NCBI GenBank assembly: GCA_003612585.1
Contig: RAZH01000011.1
Location: forward strand, 1-64,000
Direction of reading: 5' to 3'
Length of the DNA: 64,000 nucleotides
Source of the DNA: a bacterium 1XD42-54
GTDB lineage: Bacteria; Bacillota; Clostridia; Lachnospirales; Lachnospiraceae
Part shown: in pieces, positions 17,565-25,761 of the stretch
Numbering within the stretch: position 1 is the first letter of the stretch
Layout: the number at the start of each line of letters is the position of its first letter
Notes under the pieces: model-generated
Database searches by the model: none
Told to the model about the DNA's origin: nothing
The model's input: the letters and a program-made list of their open reading frames with translations, nothing else
Made by a program: the position numbers and the translations under genes

Positions 17565-17981
17565 TTACCTCCCTCTGTGTTTCGCTTTTTTCTTTTCTTG
17601 CCGCAAAGCAAATTGTCGTTCCTTTTCTGCGTCTTTTTGTTCACGGCTCTGGGTTTTTCTCTCAATTTTAGCTTGTTCATGTTGGAGCTTCAATGCCTGC
17701 TGTGCTTTCGTGCCAATGCCTTTATTTTCTAATTGGCTGCTAATTTCCCGTTGCATACGCTTAGGATTAATTTTATATTCTTCAATCCTATCCGCTTTAA
17801 TAGGTGGACTAAATTTTAACTTATACCAATTTTTAAGCAGGAAATCATAAACTTCATAATCCTTTGGCTCTGCACCAAAAGTGATTTTGCAGACTTCATA
17901 CTTATCACCATCTGTGCGCTCATATAATCCTATCCAAAACGGATTTTCAAACAAAATGGTAAGGCTGCTTTTTATAGGCAT
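17565..17981 (-). CDS. yjdF: YjdF-family protein (DUF2992)
   Basis: From Met14 of the open frame (17981, AGGGGAAG site) the protein reads SSLTILFENPFWIGLYER, then ITFGAEPKDYEVYDFLLKN, then KRMQREISSQLENKGIGTKA. These are the diagnostic motifs of YjdF. The C-terminal third is a Lys/Glu/Gln-rich helix. In Bacillus subtilis YjdF expression responds to azaaromatic compounds; its biochemical role is not established. Here it lies directly after, and 4 nt from, a PadR regulator. Confidence 0.88.
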   Translation of the reverse strand: MPIKSSLTILFENPFWIGLYERTDGDKYEVCKITFGAEPKDYEVYDFLLKNWYKLKFSPPIKADRIEEYKINPKRMQREISSQLENKGIGTKAQQALKLQHEQAKIERKTQSREQKDAEKERQFALRQEKKKAKHRGR

Positions 17982-17985
17982 AATA

Positions 17986-18510
17986 TCAACTTCCCCTGTA
18001 CTGACTTTCAAATGTATCAAGCCATTCTAAGAGGGAATGGTAAAGAAGCCGTTGCTGCTCAAAAATCGTTCTTCCGACAAGAGGAATATCGGCATAATTA
18101 GCAGCATATTCATCATTGGATTTTGCCGAAGCAACAATATTGTTCCTCAATTTAGCAACCAATTCCAATGCTTTTTCCTTATCCATTTTATTTAGATTTG
18201 TAATGACAACATTAAAGTCAAATAGTAACGGGACTGGCTCACTCGCATAAGTATCCATTAACTTTTCGAAATAAGCGCATCCCTTTTCTGTAATCGAATA
18301 GACAGCTTTATCAGCAAACTTATCCCCTTTAACAATGTCGCTTTTAAGATAGCCTTTTTCGTTAAGTTGAATAACTTTCCGATAAACAGATGGCACACTT
18401 ATTTTAGTCCACCGTGAAAAATGATGATAGTCTACATCCTTTTGAATGTCGTATGCACTTTGCGGTTTTTCCAACACGATACCGAGTATTACTAAATCTA
18501 TTGATGACAT
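17986..18510 (-). CDS. PadR-family transcriptional regulator
   Basis: This 174 aa protein from ATG 18510 (GGAGG site) reads MSSIDLVILGIVLEKPQSAY, a typical PadR N-terminus. A winged helix (VPSVYRKVIQLNEKGYLKSD) and a C-terminal helical dimerisation domain ending LEWLDTFESQYRGS follow. PadR proteins repress efflux or detoxification genes and release DNA on binding small aromatic ligands. Its own promoter is overlapped by repeats, so autorepression of the padR-yjdF unit is likely. Confidence 0.85.
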   Translation of the reverse strand: MSSIDLVILGIVLEKPQSAYDIQKDVDYHHFSRWTKISVPSVYRKVIQLNEKGYLKSDIVKGDKFADKAVYSITEKGCAYFEKLMDTYASEPVPLLFDFNVVITNLNKMDKEKALELVAKLRNNIVASAKSNDEYAANYADIPLVGRTIFEQQRLLYHSLLEWLDTFESQYRGS

Positions 18511-18538
18511 AACAACACCTCCGCTTTTGCTATCATTA

Positions 18539-18567
18539 ATATTACTATCATTAATAGTAAAAGTCAA
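18539..18567 (-). promoter_or_regulatory. Promoter with overlapping PadR operator repeats
   Basis: On the minus strand TTGACT (18567-18562) and TAATAT (18544-18539) are exactly 17 bp apart. Two direct copies of CTATCATTAATA (18530-18541 and 18545-18556) and a dyad TACTAT/ATAGTA (18543-18559) overlap the core promoter. This is the expected geometry for an autorepressor. Confidence 0.7.
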
Positions 18568-18579
18568 GAAATTTCTACT

Positions 18580-18711
18580 TCAATTATCTTTCCTTTCTCC
18601 CATTTTCTTTATCACTAATACTTTTTTGAGCCATCTTCTCATAACGTCTGATTGTTCCTCGGTGTGAAACCAATGCTCACCATTCTTCATTACCTCTAAA
18701 TCGGCATTTCT
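18580..18711 (-). pseudogene. 3' remnant of an alpha/beta-hydrolase gene
   Basis: A minus-strand frame directly after the acetyltransferase stop reads NADLEVMKNGEHWFHTEEQS and then a basic tail before TGA. The Glu-His-Trp-Phe-His-Thr segment matches the C-terminal catalytic-histidine region of small alpha/beta hydrolases. The other 80 percent of the gene is missing. It looks like scar sequence left when the acetyltransferase segment joined the PadR segment. Confidence 0.55.
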
Positions 18712-18718
18712 GAACACC

Positions 18719-19348
18719 TCAATATCTTAATTGCTCAACATAACCAGATTTAATTGCATGGATGTTCTGGGCTATTTTTTCTTCTGGCCAATCCCACCAT
18801 TGCAGTTCCATAAGCATCCCAATTGTATCCTCGGAAAACCACTTCCTAATCGTTTTCGCAGGCACACCGCCTACGGTTGTATAGGGCGGTACATCTTTTG
18901 TAACGACTGCGCGGGTCCCTATGATTGCACCGTCTCCAATGGTAACACCAGCCATGATGACTGCCTCATATCCAATCCAAACATCATTACCGATTACAAT
19001 ATCTCCTTTGTTGTCCCATGCTAAAGCAACATCTTTGATATCCAGCCCCCATTCTTCAAAAAATATCGGAAATGGATATGTCGAGAGTGAAGATAAGGTA
19101 TGGTTTGCGCTGTTAAAAATAAACTTCGCACCACAGGCAATCGAGCAGAACTTCCCGATTTTCAGTTTATCATGGTTAATTGGATACTGATACAGCACAT
19201 TATTCTTTTCAAACAGTTTTGGATCATTCACAAAGTCATTATACATAGTATATTCACCAACCGATATATTGGGATTTGAAATAACCGGTTTTAGGTAAAC
19301 AGTTTCTTTATCCCCTGAACGGGGATATATTTTTTCAGCATTCGCCAT
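18719..19348 (-). CDS. Vat/CatB-type hexapeptide-repeat acetyltransferase
   Basis: This 209 aa left-handed beta-helix acetyltransferase of the xenobiotic type has motifs [41 protein letters not shown] (with the catalytic His), [20 protein letters not shown] and [13 protein letters not shown]. The family contains chloramphenicol (CatB) and streptogramin A (Vat) acetyltransferases, and also sugar or unknown-substrate members. The sequence does not decide which. It lies in a cluster of resistance-type genes, so drug inactivation is plausible but unproven. Confidence 0.85.
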   Translation of the reverse strand: MANAEKIYPRSGDKETVYLKPVISNPNISVGEYTMYNDFVNDPKLFEKNNVLYQYPINHDKLKIGKFCSIACGAKFIFNSANHTLSSLSTYPFPIFFEEWGLDIKDVALAWDNKGDIVIGNDVWIGYEAVIMAGVTIGDGAIIGTRAVVTKDVPPYTTVGGVPAKTIRKWFSEDTIGMLMELQWWDWPEEKIAQNIHAIKSGYVEQLRY

Positions 19349-19472
19349 TTAATACACCTCTTTCTGTTGTTTGCTTATATTTTACCCGTCTATATGCTTT
19401 ACAGCAATCCACAGAACGCTTCGGCAATATTTTGTATAAAGCAAAGAGGCTGCACGGAGCAGCCCCTTTCTA

Positions 19473-19736
19473 CTATTTTTGATAAATTATTCTCCGAATA
19501 CCTGAAACAGAAAGACTGTATTTTTCAGCAAGATGTTCAATAGAAAAGCCTTTGTTATATGCTTCGACTATCTTCTCATTTCTTAGCTGTAATTCTCCTC
19601 TATATCCGGATACTTCTCCCCAACGCCGATGCTGGTTTTCATTCGCAGGTATATAGATATAGCCTCCCTGTATGTATCCCTGCAATTCCTTAACCAACAG
19701 CGCTGGAAGAATATCTTTTGCATTCAAATATTTCAT
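19473..19736 (-). CDS. Mor/CD3324-type small HTH protein
   Basis: This 87 aa protein starts MKYLNAKDILPALLVKELQG, then reads GGYIYIPANENQHRRWGE. It ends with a helix-turn-helix (VEAYNKGFSIEHLAEKYSLS, then VSGIRRIIY). It matches the small Mor-like activators known as the CD3324 family. An AGGAGG site precedes the ATG. Probably it is a local activator; the target is unknown. Confidence 0.85.
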   Translation of the reverse strand: MKYLNAKDILPALLVKELQGYIQGGYIYIPANENQHRRWGEVSGYRGELQLRNEKIVEAYNKGFSIEHLAEKYSLSVSGIRRIIYQK

Positions 19737-19800
19737 GCTGGCTTCCTCCTTGATTATAAATAGTCAAGTCACAAAACCAGTATATATTGGGCGACCGTCG

Positions 19801-19878
19801 TTACTCCATGCAAATGTCGCTATTTACCGGTTTTGCATGGAGCCAAGCTTCATTTTGACCTTTTTTATCGGTACGCAT
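19801..19878 (-). CDS. Possible 25 aa peptide
   Basis: An ATG behind GAGGTGAGCTT opens 25 codons (MRTDKKGQNEAWLHAKPVNS, then DICME). There is no recognisable family. The good ribosome binding site and its place just before the CD3324-type gene are the only support. It may be a leader peptide or a remnant. Confidence 0.3.
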   Translation of the reverse strand: MRTDKKGQNEAWLHAKPVNSDICME

Positions 19879-19989
19879 AAGCTCACCTCTTTCATTCTGT
19901 AAAATCAGTGCCATTATAGCATTCTACCGCCAGAAATTCAACGCCTCCTTCAATTTAAAATACTCTGAATCACTACTCTGAAACCCTTT

Positions 19990-20391
19990 CTATCCCACAA
20001 ACCGATACCCGCTACCAACAACAGTCTCTATATACCCATCCCCTATCTTCCTCCGTATTTGGCTCACTACATTCGTCACGGCACTACCACAATTCATACC
20101 ATGCTCTTTCCATACTGCCTCATAGATCTGCTCTTTACTGAACACCCAGAATGGATGGGATGCCAAATATGTAAGAGTAAAGAACTCACGATGTGTCAGT
20201 GGGATGAGCGTATCGTTATGGTAGACCGTCTGTTCGTGTATGTGGATTTTCAGGCTAGGGAAGGTGAGGACGGAGGGAGATTGGATGATTTCTGGTGAAC
20301 TCGTACTCGGCAGTGAAACAAGAACGGTTTCTGATACACTCCCCCACTCCTCAATCTTCCGCATTACAATTTCTATCGTTTCAACCACCAA
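19990..20391 (-). CDS. Orphan winged-helix (OmpR/PhoB C-terminal type) protein
   Basis: The last 95 residues of this 133 aa protein form a PhoB-type winged helix: LIPLTHREFFTLTYLASHPF, VFSKEQIYEAVWKEHG, SAVTNVVSQIRRKIGDGYIE, VGSGYRFVG. No receiver domain is present; the short N-terminus is unrelated. The gene is a near copy of 24186-24572 over about 290 bp, differing at only a few percent of positions. It lies downstream of the esterase gene and may regulate it. Confidence 0.8.
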   Translation of the reverse strand: MVVETIEIVMRKIEEWGSVSETVLVSLPSTSSPEIIQSPSVLTFPSLKIHIHEQTVYHNDTLIPLTHREFFTLTYLASHPFWVFSKEQIYEAVWKEHGMNCGSAVTNVVSQIRRKIGDGYIETVVGSGYRFVG

Positions 20392-20413
20392 TCACCACCT
20401 AACACACCAAAGA

Positions 20414-21664
20414 TTACTCTATTATTGATGTTGGTGAAACTCTTGAGAAAATAATCATTCCATCAAATGTCTTTTCAGGAATAATAGTTGTTGTATAAGC
20501 AGATCTCATCCTTTTCTGCATCCCGGACAGGGTGACATTCAATGTTGTAATCGTCTGTTCACTGTTCAAAATTTGTCCCCATGTCTCATCAGCAGCGGCA
20601 CTTGCAAAGTCAATAAAATACTGGTTATTATCGGAATGTTCAAATTGACCATTCAAATCATTTACATTGCTGACTTCAACAACCTTAAATTCTCCGTTTT
20701 CCTTTTGAGAATTAAACTGTGTTTTTTGCGCATCTGTTCCAATCGAATAGTAGCCATTACCCAGATTTTCAGTCAGCAGTTCACCCAAACAGGTATATCC
20801 GGCGACTGATGTCTTTCCAATATGACCATTATGCCCGTTTATGAAAAGTACGCTGCCATCACCATGCTTTAAAAACCATTCTACTTTTTCAAACATATAT
20901 TGGTCGCGTGTAGTATTATAGTCATCACATGACTGTATATCGCAGCATGCATAAATCGTATACAGGCATTCTCTTGCGTAATCAAAAGCGGGTTGGCCGG
21001 AAATATCCACAATGTCCGCTTCAACAGTATCCAATTCCTTGAGAAGTTCCATAGCGGCTTCTTTTCCTTTGTTCAGCATATCCGTCTCTAAAGACGTTCT
21101 GTTTGCATCTGTCAATTCTGAAAATGTTATTTTATATCTTTCACTTAATTCCGGAGCTGCCTGATCAAGTATAGAAAATAGATATTCCTTGTTGTTATCG
21201 AATCGCTGCGTATCCATTCCGTAGAAGTGCAATGCTTCTTTCTCAGGAACATTTTCGTTATAGGAACGCATCCAATTCACTAAATCGACCATTTCCTGTG
21301 TACGATAGATAGCAAATCCAATTTCACCAACTGCTTCTTCAGCAGTGCCATCGCCGCCATGGATATATTCATCCACTTTGAGTGCTCCGCCAAAATCCCC
21401 TTCAATGATAAAGGTATGGCAACCATTGTTTTGTACCATATTTTTAAATACTTCGGCTTTCATTTCATGATATTGTTTTACACCATGACTTGCTTCTCCA
21501 AGTCCCACCACCCGAACATTGGATGGCACTGAAATAGAACTCATATCCGTTTCTGTATAAGATAAATCTGCCGGCATAGTAGTTGTTGAATTGCTGCATC
21601 CTGTAAATAATGCCAGACAACCTATTGTCACAAATCCAGTATTCAAAAACTGTTTCCATTTCAT
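20414..21664 (-). CDS. Erythromycin-esterase-family lipoprotein
   Basis: This 416 aa protein has a lipoprotein signal (LALFTGC lipobox, Cys23). The Ere fold follows: VRVVGLGEASHGVKQYHEMK with the conserved Glu-Ala-Ser-His, TFIIEGDFGGA, YGMDTQRFDN and VLFINGHNGHIG. Ere enzymes hydrolyse the macrolide lactone using the conserved His and Glu. Surface lipoproteins of this family are more distant from EreA/B and may have other substrates. It is last in a row with an Agr-like two-component system, a TM peptide and a zinc ribbon protein. Confidence 0.85.
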   Translation of the reverse strand: MKWKQFLNTGFVTIGCLALFTGCSNSTTTMPADLSYTETDMSSISVPSNVRVVGLGEASHGVKQYHEMKAEVFKNMVQNNGCHTFIIEGDFGGALKVDEYIHGGDGTAEEAVGEIGFAIYRTQEMVDLVNWMRSYNENVPEKEALHFYGMDTQRFDNNKEYLFSILDQAAPELSERYKITFSELTDANRTSLETDMLNKGKEAAMELLKELDTVEADIVDISGQPAFDYARECLYTIYACCDIQSCDDYNTTRDQYMFEKVEWFLKHGDGSVLFINGHNGHIGKTSVAGYTCLGELLTENLGNGYYSIGTDAQKTQFNSQKENGEFKVVEVSNVNDLNGQFEHSDNNQYFIDFASAAADETWGQILNSEQTITTLNVTLSGMQKRMRSAYTTTIIPEKTFDGMIIFSRVSPTSIIE

Positions 21665-21677
21665 GGGAAATCACCTC

Positions 21678-21863
21678 CTATTCTTTCTTGCCATTACGCA
21701 ATTTTTCCGGCCTTTTCACATAAGACCGCACAATCGTGCCACAATTTACGCAGATTTCGTGATATACCGCTCTGCTTTTCAAAACTGACACCGTAATTCC
21801 AGCATACGCTGCACCCTGTTTTCCTGTTACGAATTTCTCTTTACCGCAATAAGGACATTTCAT
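21678..21863 (-). CDS. Small zinc-ribbon protein
   Basis: This 61 aa protein has two CxxC pairs (MKCPYCGKEKF and EICVNCGTIV) separated by a hydrophobic-to-basic linker, a classic small zinc ribbon. It lies 13 nt upstream of the esterase lipoprotein gene and just after the 26 aa membrane peptide, all with strong ribosome binding sites. The function is unknown; it may act in nucleic acid or membrane-protein assembly. Confidence 0.75.
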   Translation of the reverse strand: MKCPYCGKEKFVTGKQGAAYAGITVSVLKSRAVYHEICVNCGTIVRSYVKRPEKLRNGKKE

Positions 21864-21878
21864 TTTACATACCTCCGT

Positions 21879-21959
21879 TTATCTTTGTTTGAAATAAATT
21901 ACAAGAGCAAATATAGCAAGTGCAACCAATATAAGAACAGCAACTATAAGTTTCCACAT
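21879..21959 (-). CDS. 26 aa single-membrane-helix peptide
   Basis: ATG 21959 follows GGAGGGAGGCAG. The peptide is MWKLIVAVLILVALAIFALV followed by IYFKQR: one membrane helix with a basic end. It is too short for most gene finders. Its excellent ribosome binding site and tight packing in front of the zinc-ribbon gene argue that it is translated. The type resembles small regulatory membrane peptides or type I toxins, but no antisense RNA is evident. Confidence 0.6.
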   Translation of the reverse strand: MWKLIVAVLILVALAIFALVIYFKQR

Positions 21960-22046
21960 CTGCCTCCCTCCTTGAGCATATATTAGCATAAAAAAAGACA
22001 GCTACCGCAACTGTCCTCAAAACACCGGGTAACTGTCCCTCAAACC

Positions 22047-23354
22047 TTATGAATAAAAAAGCATAACACTGACCGTAAACATAAGATCTGTATAACTATA
22101 TTCAACTGTGCCATTATATTTTTCAGCCGCTGATCTTACACTTTTCATTCCCCATCCATGATACTCTCTGTTTCGCTTTGTCGTAATAAGCCGGCCGTTG
22201 CGCAGTACTGGCGGTTCTATGGCGCTGTTAGATATACGGATCAAAATAAACTGATGAATACGGCGGATTGTAATGCTTATTTTTCTCCTGGTATATTCCG
22301 GGCTTTTTACTGCTCCTTCAATTGCATTGTCTAATAGATTTGTAAGAATGGTACATAAGTCTACAGGCTCTATTTTGCAATCTTTTGGATATTCAACGTT
22401 GATGGCTACTTTTATCTGCTGCTTCTCTGCAATAGAAATTTTCTGGCTCAGAACATAATCAACCGCTTCAATCCCCGTCCAATGTTCTACATTTTGTAAT
22501 GCTTTACTTCCGCTTAAAACTTCCAAATAGTTTTGTGCTTCAGCAACTTTACCGTCAGCCAGATAGTTTTGTAATATAGCAAAATGATTTCTCATATCAT
22601 GATATAGCTTTGCATTAGCTTCATAAGATGCCTGTACCATCTGGTAATTCTTTTCCAAAAGATCATTTTGCCGGGAAGTAAATTCCTTTTCTTTTTGTAA
22701 CGATTTCAAACGAAAACACAAATAGGCAAAATATAATGTGAAGACGCAGGCAATCATTAAAAACGTCTGGATTCGATCCAGATGCAAATTATAAAATACA
22801 TTTGAAATATTCAGCAGATAAAGAGCTGAGAAAAATGCAAAGACAGAACCAATCAATGCCAACCTTGTCTTTTTCATCTTTATGGTTATTCTCTTAATCA
22901 GTGTACCTAATAATAATGCAACCGATATTTCAACAATTTTAATTATGATCAATATACAAATCCGCAGCAGACTAAAACCTTCCTGTATTCGCAAAACCAC
23001 TTCAGGTGACCAAATCCAGGCAATAGCGTTAAATATAGCTCCTTCAATAAGAACAAGCCCTGTCACAAAAGTGATTGTTATAAACAGAAAATCCACAAAA
23101 CTACCCCTATATAAAATACATCCCCCAAGGGCTAAGGCCACTATACCGTAAAAGAGTGTAGCCATACTATAAGAAAGCTCCACTAAGTTAAGTAAAATGA
23201 TTCCAGTGGTTATAACAGCTGTAACCGCAAAAAACATACCCCTTTGTTTTTTCCGTGTGAACTGGACTTCTGCTAAATTATACATAAAGTAATTGCATAA
23301 TGTGACCTCAATGAATGAAGCAATCCATTCTACACAAATTCCAATCGCTGTCAT
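22047..23354 (-). CDS. Agr-type sensor histidine kinase (GHKL)
   Basis: This 435 aa protein starts at ATG 23354 (GGGAGAG site). It has six or seven hydrophobic helices up to about residue 210, then a coiled dimerisation helix with the phosphoacceptor in LYHDMRNHFAIL. The GHKL ATPase follows, with N box LTNLLDNAIEGA and G box HGWGMKSV. It overlaps the response regulator gene by 4 nt. AgrC-like kinases sense peptides. No AgrB or AgrD gene is visible nearby, so the signal must come from elsewhere. Confidence 0.88.
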   Translation of the reverse strand: MTAIGICVEWIASFIEVTLCNYFMYNLAEVQFTRKKQRGMFFAVTAVITTGIILLNLVELSYSMATLFYGIVALALGGCILYRGSFVDFLFITITFVTGLVLIEGAIFNAIAWIWSPEVVLRIQEGFSLLRICILIIIKIVEISVALLLGTLIKRITIKMKKTRLALIGSVFAFFSALYLLNISNVFYNLHLDRIQTFLMIACVFTLYFAYLCFRLKSLQKEKEFTSRQNDLLEKNYQMVQASYEANAKLYHDMRNHFAILQNYLADGKVAEAQNYLEVLSGSKALQNVEHWTGIEAVDYVLSQKISIAEKQQIKVAINVEYPKDCKIEPVDLCTILTNLLDNAIEGAVKSPEYTRRKISITIRRIHQFILIRISNSAIEPPVLRNGRLITTKRNREYHGWGMKSVRSAAEKYNGTVEYSYTDLMFTVSVMLFYS

Positions 23355-24070
23355 ATCTGTCTCTCCCAAAACCGAAGCAATGTAGACTTAAATTCAGCAA
23401 CACTTCCTTTACTGACTGTCACATGCTGCCCATCTGACATAATCACATCCGCTTCATCCATACCAGTTACATTTGCCAGATTTATGATACACCCTCTATC
23501 AACAAAATAAAAATATTCCTGACCTATTTCCTCTGAAACTTGAGACAGTGTCTTTCGGACCGAAGCTGTATCCCTATTTCTCATATGAAAAACGGCATAC
23601 TTCCCGTCTTTCAGAATATAAAGAATATCCCGGTAAAGAAGCTGATTTACATGGTTTTTTACTTTTATCACATAATATTCACTTCGTTCCAGTCCATACA
23701 GTTTATAGAAATCTTCCAGTGCTACTGGCAATTTATCATCTAATGCTGTCTTAGGAATATAACGGAATACAGAAAACTCATAGGCAGTAATCGCATACTC
23801 CAAATGGGATGTGATAAAAATGATTCTCGCTGCCGGCATATTGTCATGAATATTCTTTGCCAGCCCCATCCCGTCTATTCCCGGCATTTCGATATCCAAA
23901 AGAAGGAGATCATAATAAACTCCATCCTGCAGGTCATACATTAAGTTTTCACTGGACTGGTATGACTGAACTTTTATATCAACACAATGCGTCCGAAAGA
24001 ATATCTTTGCCAGCGCCTCCACTTTGGAAGCCATCCACGCATCGTCATCACATATTGCTATATGTAGCAT
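23351..24070 (-). CDS. LytTR-type response regulator (AgrA-like)
   Basis: From ATG 24070 (GAGGTG site) the protein reads MLHIAICDDDAWMASKVEAL, a receiver with acidic pocket CDDD and phosphoacceptor Asp in LLLLDIEMPGIDG. A C-terminal LytTR DNA-binding domain follows (NQLLYRDILYILKDGKYAVF, then YFVDRGCIINL). The kinase gene overlaps its stop. LytTR regulators bind paired direct repeats, which I did not locate. It probably controls the downstream peptide, zinc-ribbon and esterase unit. Confidence 0.88.
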   Translation of the reverse strand: MLHIAICDDDAWMASKVEALAKIFFRTHCVDIKVQSYQSSENLMYDLQDGVYYDLLLLDIEMPGIDGMGLAKNIHDNMPAARIIFITSHLEYAITAYEFSVFRYIPKTALDDKLPVALEDFYKLYGLERSEYYVIKVKNHVNQLLYRDILYILKDGKYAVFHMRNRDTASVRKTLSQVSEEIGQEYFYFVDRGCIINLANVTGMDEADVIMSDGQHVTVSKGSVAEFKSTLLRFWERQI

Positions 24071-24185
24071 TGTTGTCACCTCAAACATAAATCTCACATC
24101 CCGTATTATACCGTAACCTTGCGATTTTCTCAACTAACATAAAAGGCAGAGACAGCCCAATTTCAAGCTGCCCCTGCCTCTATTC

Positions 24186-24572
24186 TCACCCCACAAACCG
24201 ATACCCGCTGCCAACCACAGTCTCTATATACCCATCCCCTATCTTCCTCCGTATTTGGCTCACTACATTTGTCACGGCACTCCCACAATTCGTGCCATGC
24301 TCTTTCCATACTGCCTCATAGATCTGCTCTTTACTAAACACCCAGAATGGATGGGATGCCAAATATGTAAGAGTAAAGAACTCACGATGTGTCAGTGGGA
24401 TGAGCGTATCGTTATGGTAGACGGTCTGTTCCTTTATGTGGATTTCCAGGCCGGGGAAAGTAAGCACAGAAAGATGCGACCCATAGGTGACCTCTAATAC
24501 AGATTCATCGTTCAAAGCCGCCACCACTTTGTTAAATATATGTTCTTCTCTGTCGGATAAGGTCAGAATCAT
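24186..24572 (-). CDS. Orphan winged-helix protein, near copy of 19990-20391
   Basis: The C-terminal 90 residues of this 128 aa protein equal those of the gene at 19990 except for a few changes (for example HGTNCG against HGMNCG). The N-terminal 30 residues (MILTLSDREEHIFNKVVAAL) differ. PhoB-type winged helix, no receiver. It lies just upstream of the response regulator gene. The two copies enclose the kinase/regulator/esterase genes as direct repeats of about 290 bp. Confidence 0.8.
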   Translation of the reverse strand: MILTLSDREEHIFNKVVAALNDESVLEVTYGSHLSVLTFPGLEIHIKEQTVYHNDTLIPLTHREFFTLTYLASHPFWVFSKEQIYEAVWKEHGTNCGSAVTNVVSQIRRKIGDGYIETVVGSGYRFVG

Positions 24573-24667
24573 AACTTTCCCATATAAATCACCGCCTCAC
24601 TGTATTAGATCTTAAACACTATTCTCCAATCACTTTGTCAAAAATCGTTCCTTCTCCTGACACAAAG

Positions 24668-24741
24668 GCAAACCGGGCGGGGCTGTCAACGGCGGGCGAA
24701 GCCCGTTCATCTTGACCGTTGACTGGCTCGGCCGGGTTTGC
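24668..24741. repeat. Long imperfect hairpin
   Basis: Two arms of about 25 nt (24668-24691 starting GCAAACCGGGCGGGGC, and 24716-24741 ending GGCCGGGTTTGC) are complementary with few mismatches. The loop contains a second hairpin CGGGC-GAA-GCCCG. It lies between the methyltransferase gene and the winged-helix gene. There is no T-run on the minus strand, so it is not a simple terminator. It may be a recombination or RNA structure. Confidence 0.6.
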
Positions 24742-24763
24742 TATTTACCTGACAAACTTGAAT

Positions 24764-25531
24764 TTATTTTAAGCTATCACGTTTTACCTTTTTAAGTCTT
24801 ACTATCATTACCATAGGAATTTCTTTGTTGGTTTTGAAACATTCTTCATAAAATCCATCAATGACAAATCCAGCTCTAAAACAAAGGTTAAAAATATCTT
24901 GTATGGAACGATGATAATAAATCTGCTCCTCTGGCTGCCCTTCGATCGCTATATCATAGTAACTGTGCGGTGTCATATATTTTTCAGTCAATGTGATAAA
25001 ACAAGGGTGTTGCGTTGCAAAGACAAAAATTCCGTTTTCCTCCAACAGTTCATAAACAGCCATAAAAAGCGGTTCAATATCCGTAATATCCATAATTGCC
25101 ATATTAGAAACTGCTTTCGTAAAGGCTCGATTTCTTTTTAATCCTAATAAGCTTTCTCTATTGGTCGCATCCGCTACGCAAAACTCAATTTGTTTTGCAT
25201 ATTGTGATCGCCGTCTTTTAGCCAATTCTATCATTTTTTTGCTGTAATCAAAAGCGACGACCGAAGCGCCTCTTTGTGCAAGATACGAAGAATAATTTCC
25301 ATTGCCGCACGCAATATCCAAAATGTAATCCGAAGGATCAGGAGATAGAAGTTCCGTTACTTTGGGACGCACTACCTCTCTGTGAAATTCATTAGATTCG
25401 TCACCCATTGCATCATCCCAAAATTGTGCGTTTTTCTCCCAGATCTTTTTGCTTTCCTCTGTTCCCATGTTCTCTCCCACTCCCAAAATTTGCCTTTTTG
25501 CTTCCATTAAATCTTCCTTACTATATTCCAT
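24764..25531 (-). CDS. Class I SAM-dependent methyltransferase
   Basis: The Rossmann-type core of this 255 aa protein is seen in YILDIACGNGNYSSYLAQRG (motif I), VVAFDYSKKMIELAKRR (acidic strand-2 end) and AVSNMAIMDITDIEPLF. The C-terminal part reads HYHRSIQDIFNLCFRAGF-like, as in ubiquinone/SAM small-molecule methylases. The substrate is unknown. Its place beside resistance-type cargo suggests a detoxifying or drug-related role, but nothing in the sequence proves it. Confidence 0.82.
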   Translation of the reverse strand: MEYSKEDLMEAKRQILGVGENMGTEESKKIWEKNAQFWDDAMGDESNEFHREVVRPKVTELLSPDPSDYILDIACGNGNYSSYLAQRGASVVAFDYSKKMIELAKRRRSQYAKQIEFCVADATNRESLLGLKRNRAFTKAVSNMAIMDITDIEPLFMAVYELLEENGIFVFATQHPCFITLTEKYMTPHSYYDIAIEGQPEEQIYYHRSIQDIFNLCFRAGFVIDGFYEECFKTNKEIPMVMIVRLKKVKRDSLK

Positions 25532-25681
25532 TGTTACCCTCCATAACTTCTGATTGTTGCCGTCTTGACTATTATGTATCTTTTCTTTCCAAAATGGTAT
25601 CGGCTTTTATTTTTATAATGCTGCAAAACTATTCTTCTGTAAGGTATTCAAAGGATATTTCCCTTTGCCGCCGCTTGCATT

Positions 25682-25722
25682 AAGCCACCGCTATTGGAAA
25701 GCCAAAAGCAGCGGCTTTTTTA
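25682..25722 (+). terminator. Rho-independent terminator, plus strand orientation
   Basis: AAGCCaCCGCT pairs with AGCaGCGGCTT and is followed by a T-run on the plus strand. No plus-strand gene precedes it here, so it may be left from a lost gene or protect the minus-strand genes from readthrough. Confidence 0.5.
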
Positions 25723-25761
25723 CGCGATATGACCGAAAAGTCTAGAAAGCAGGATATGTCA

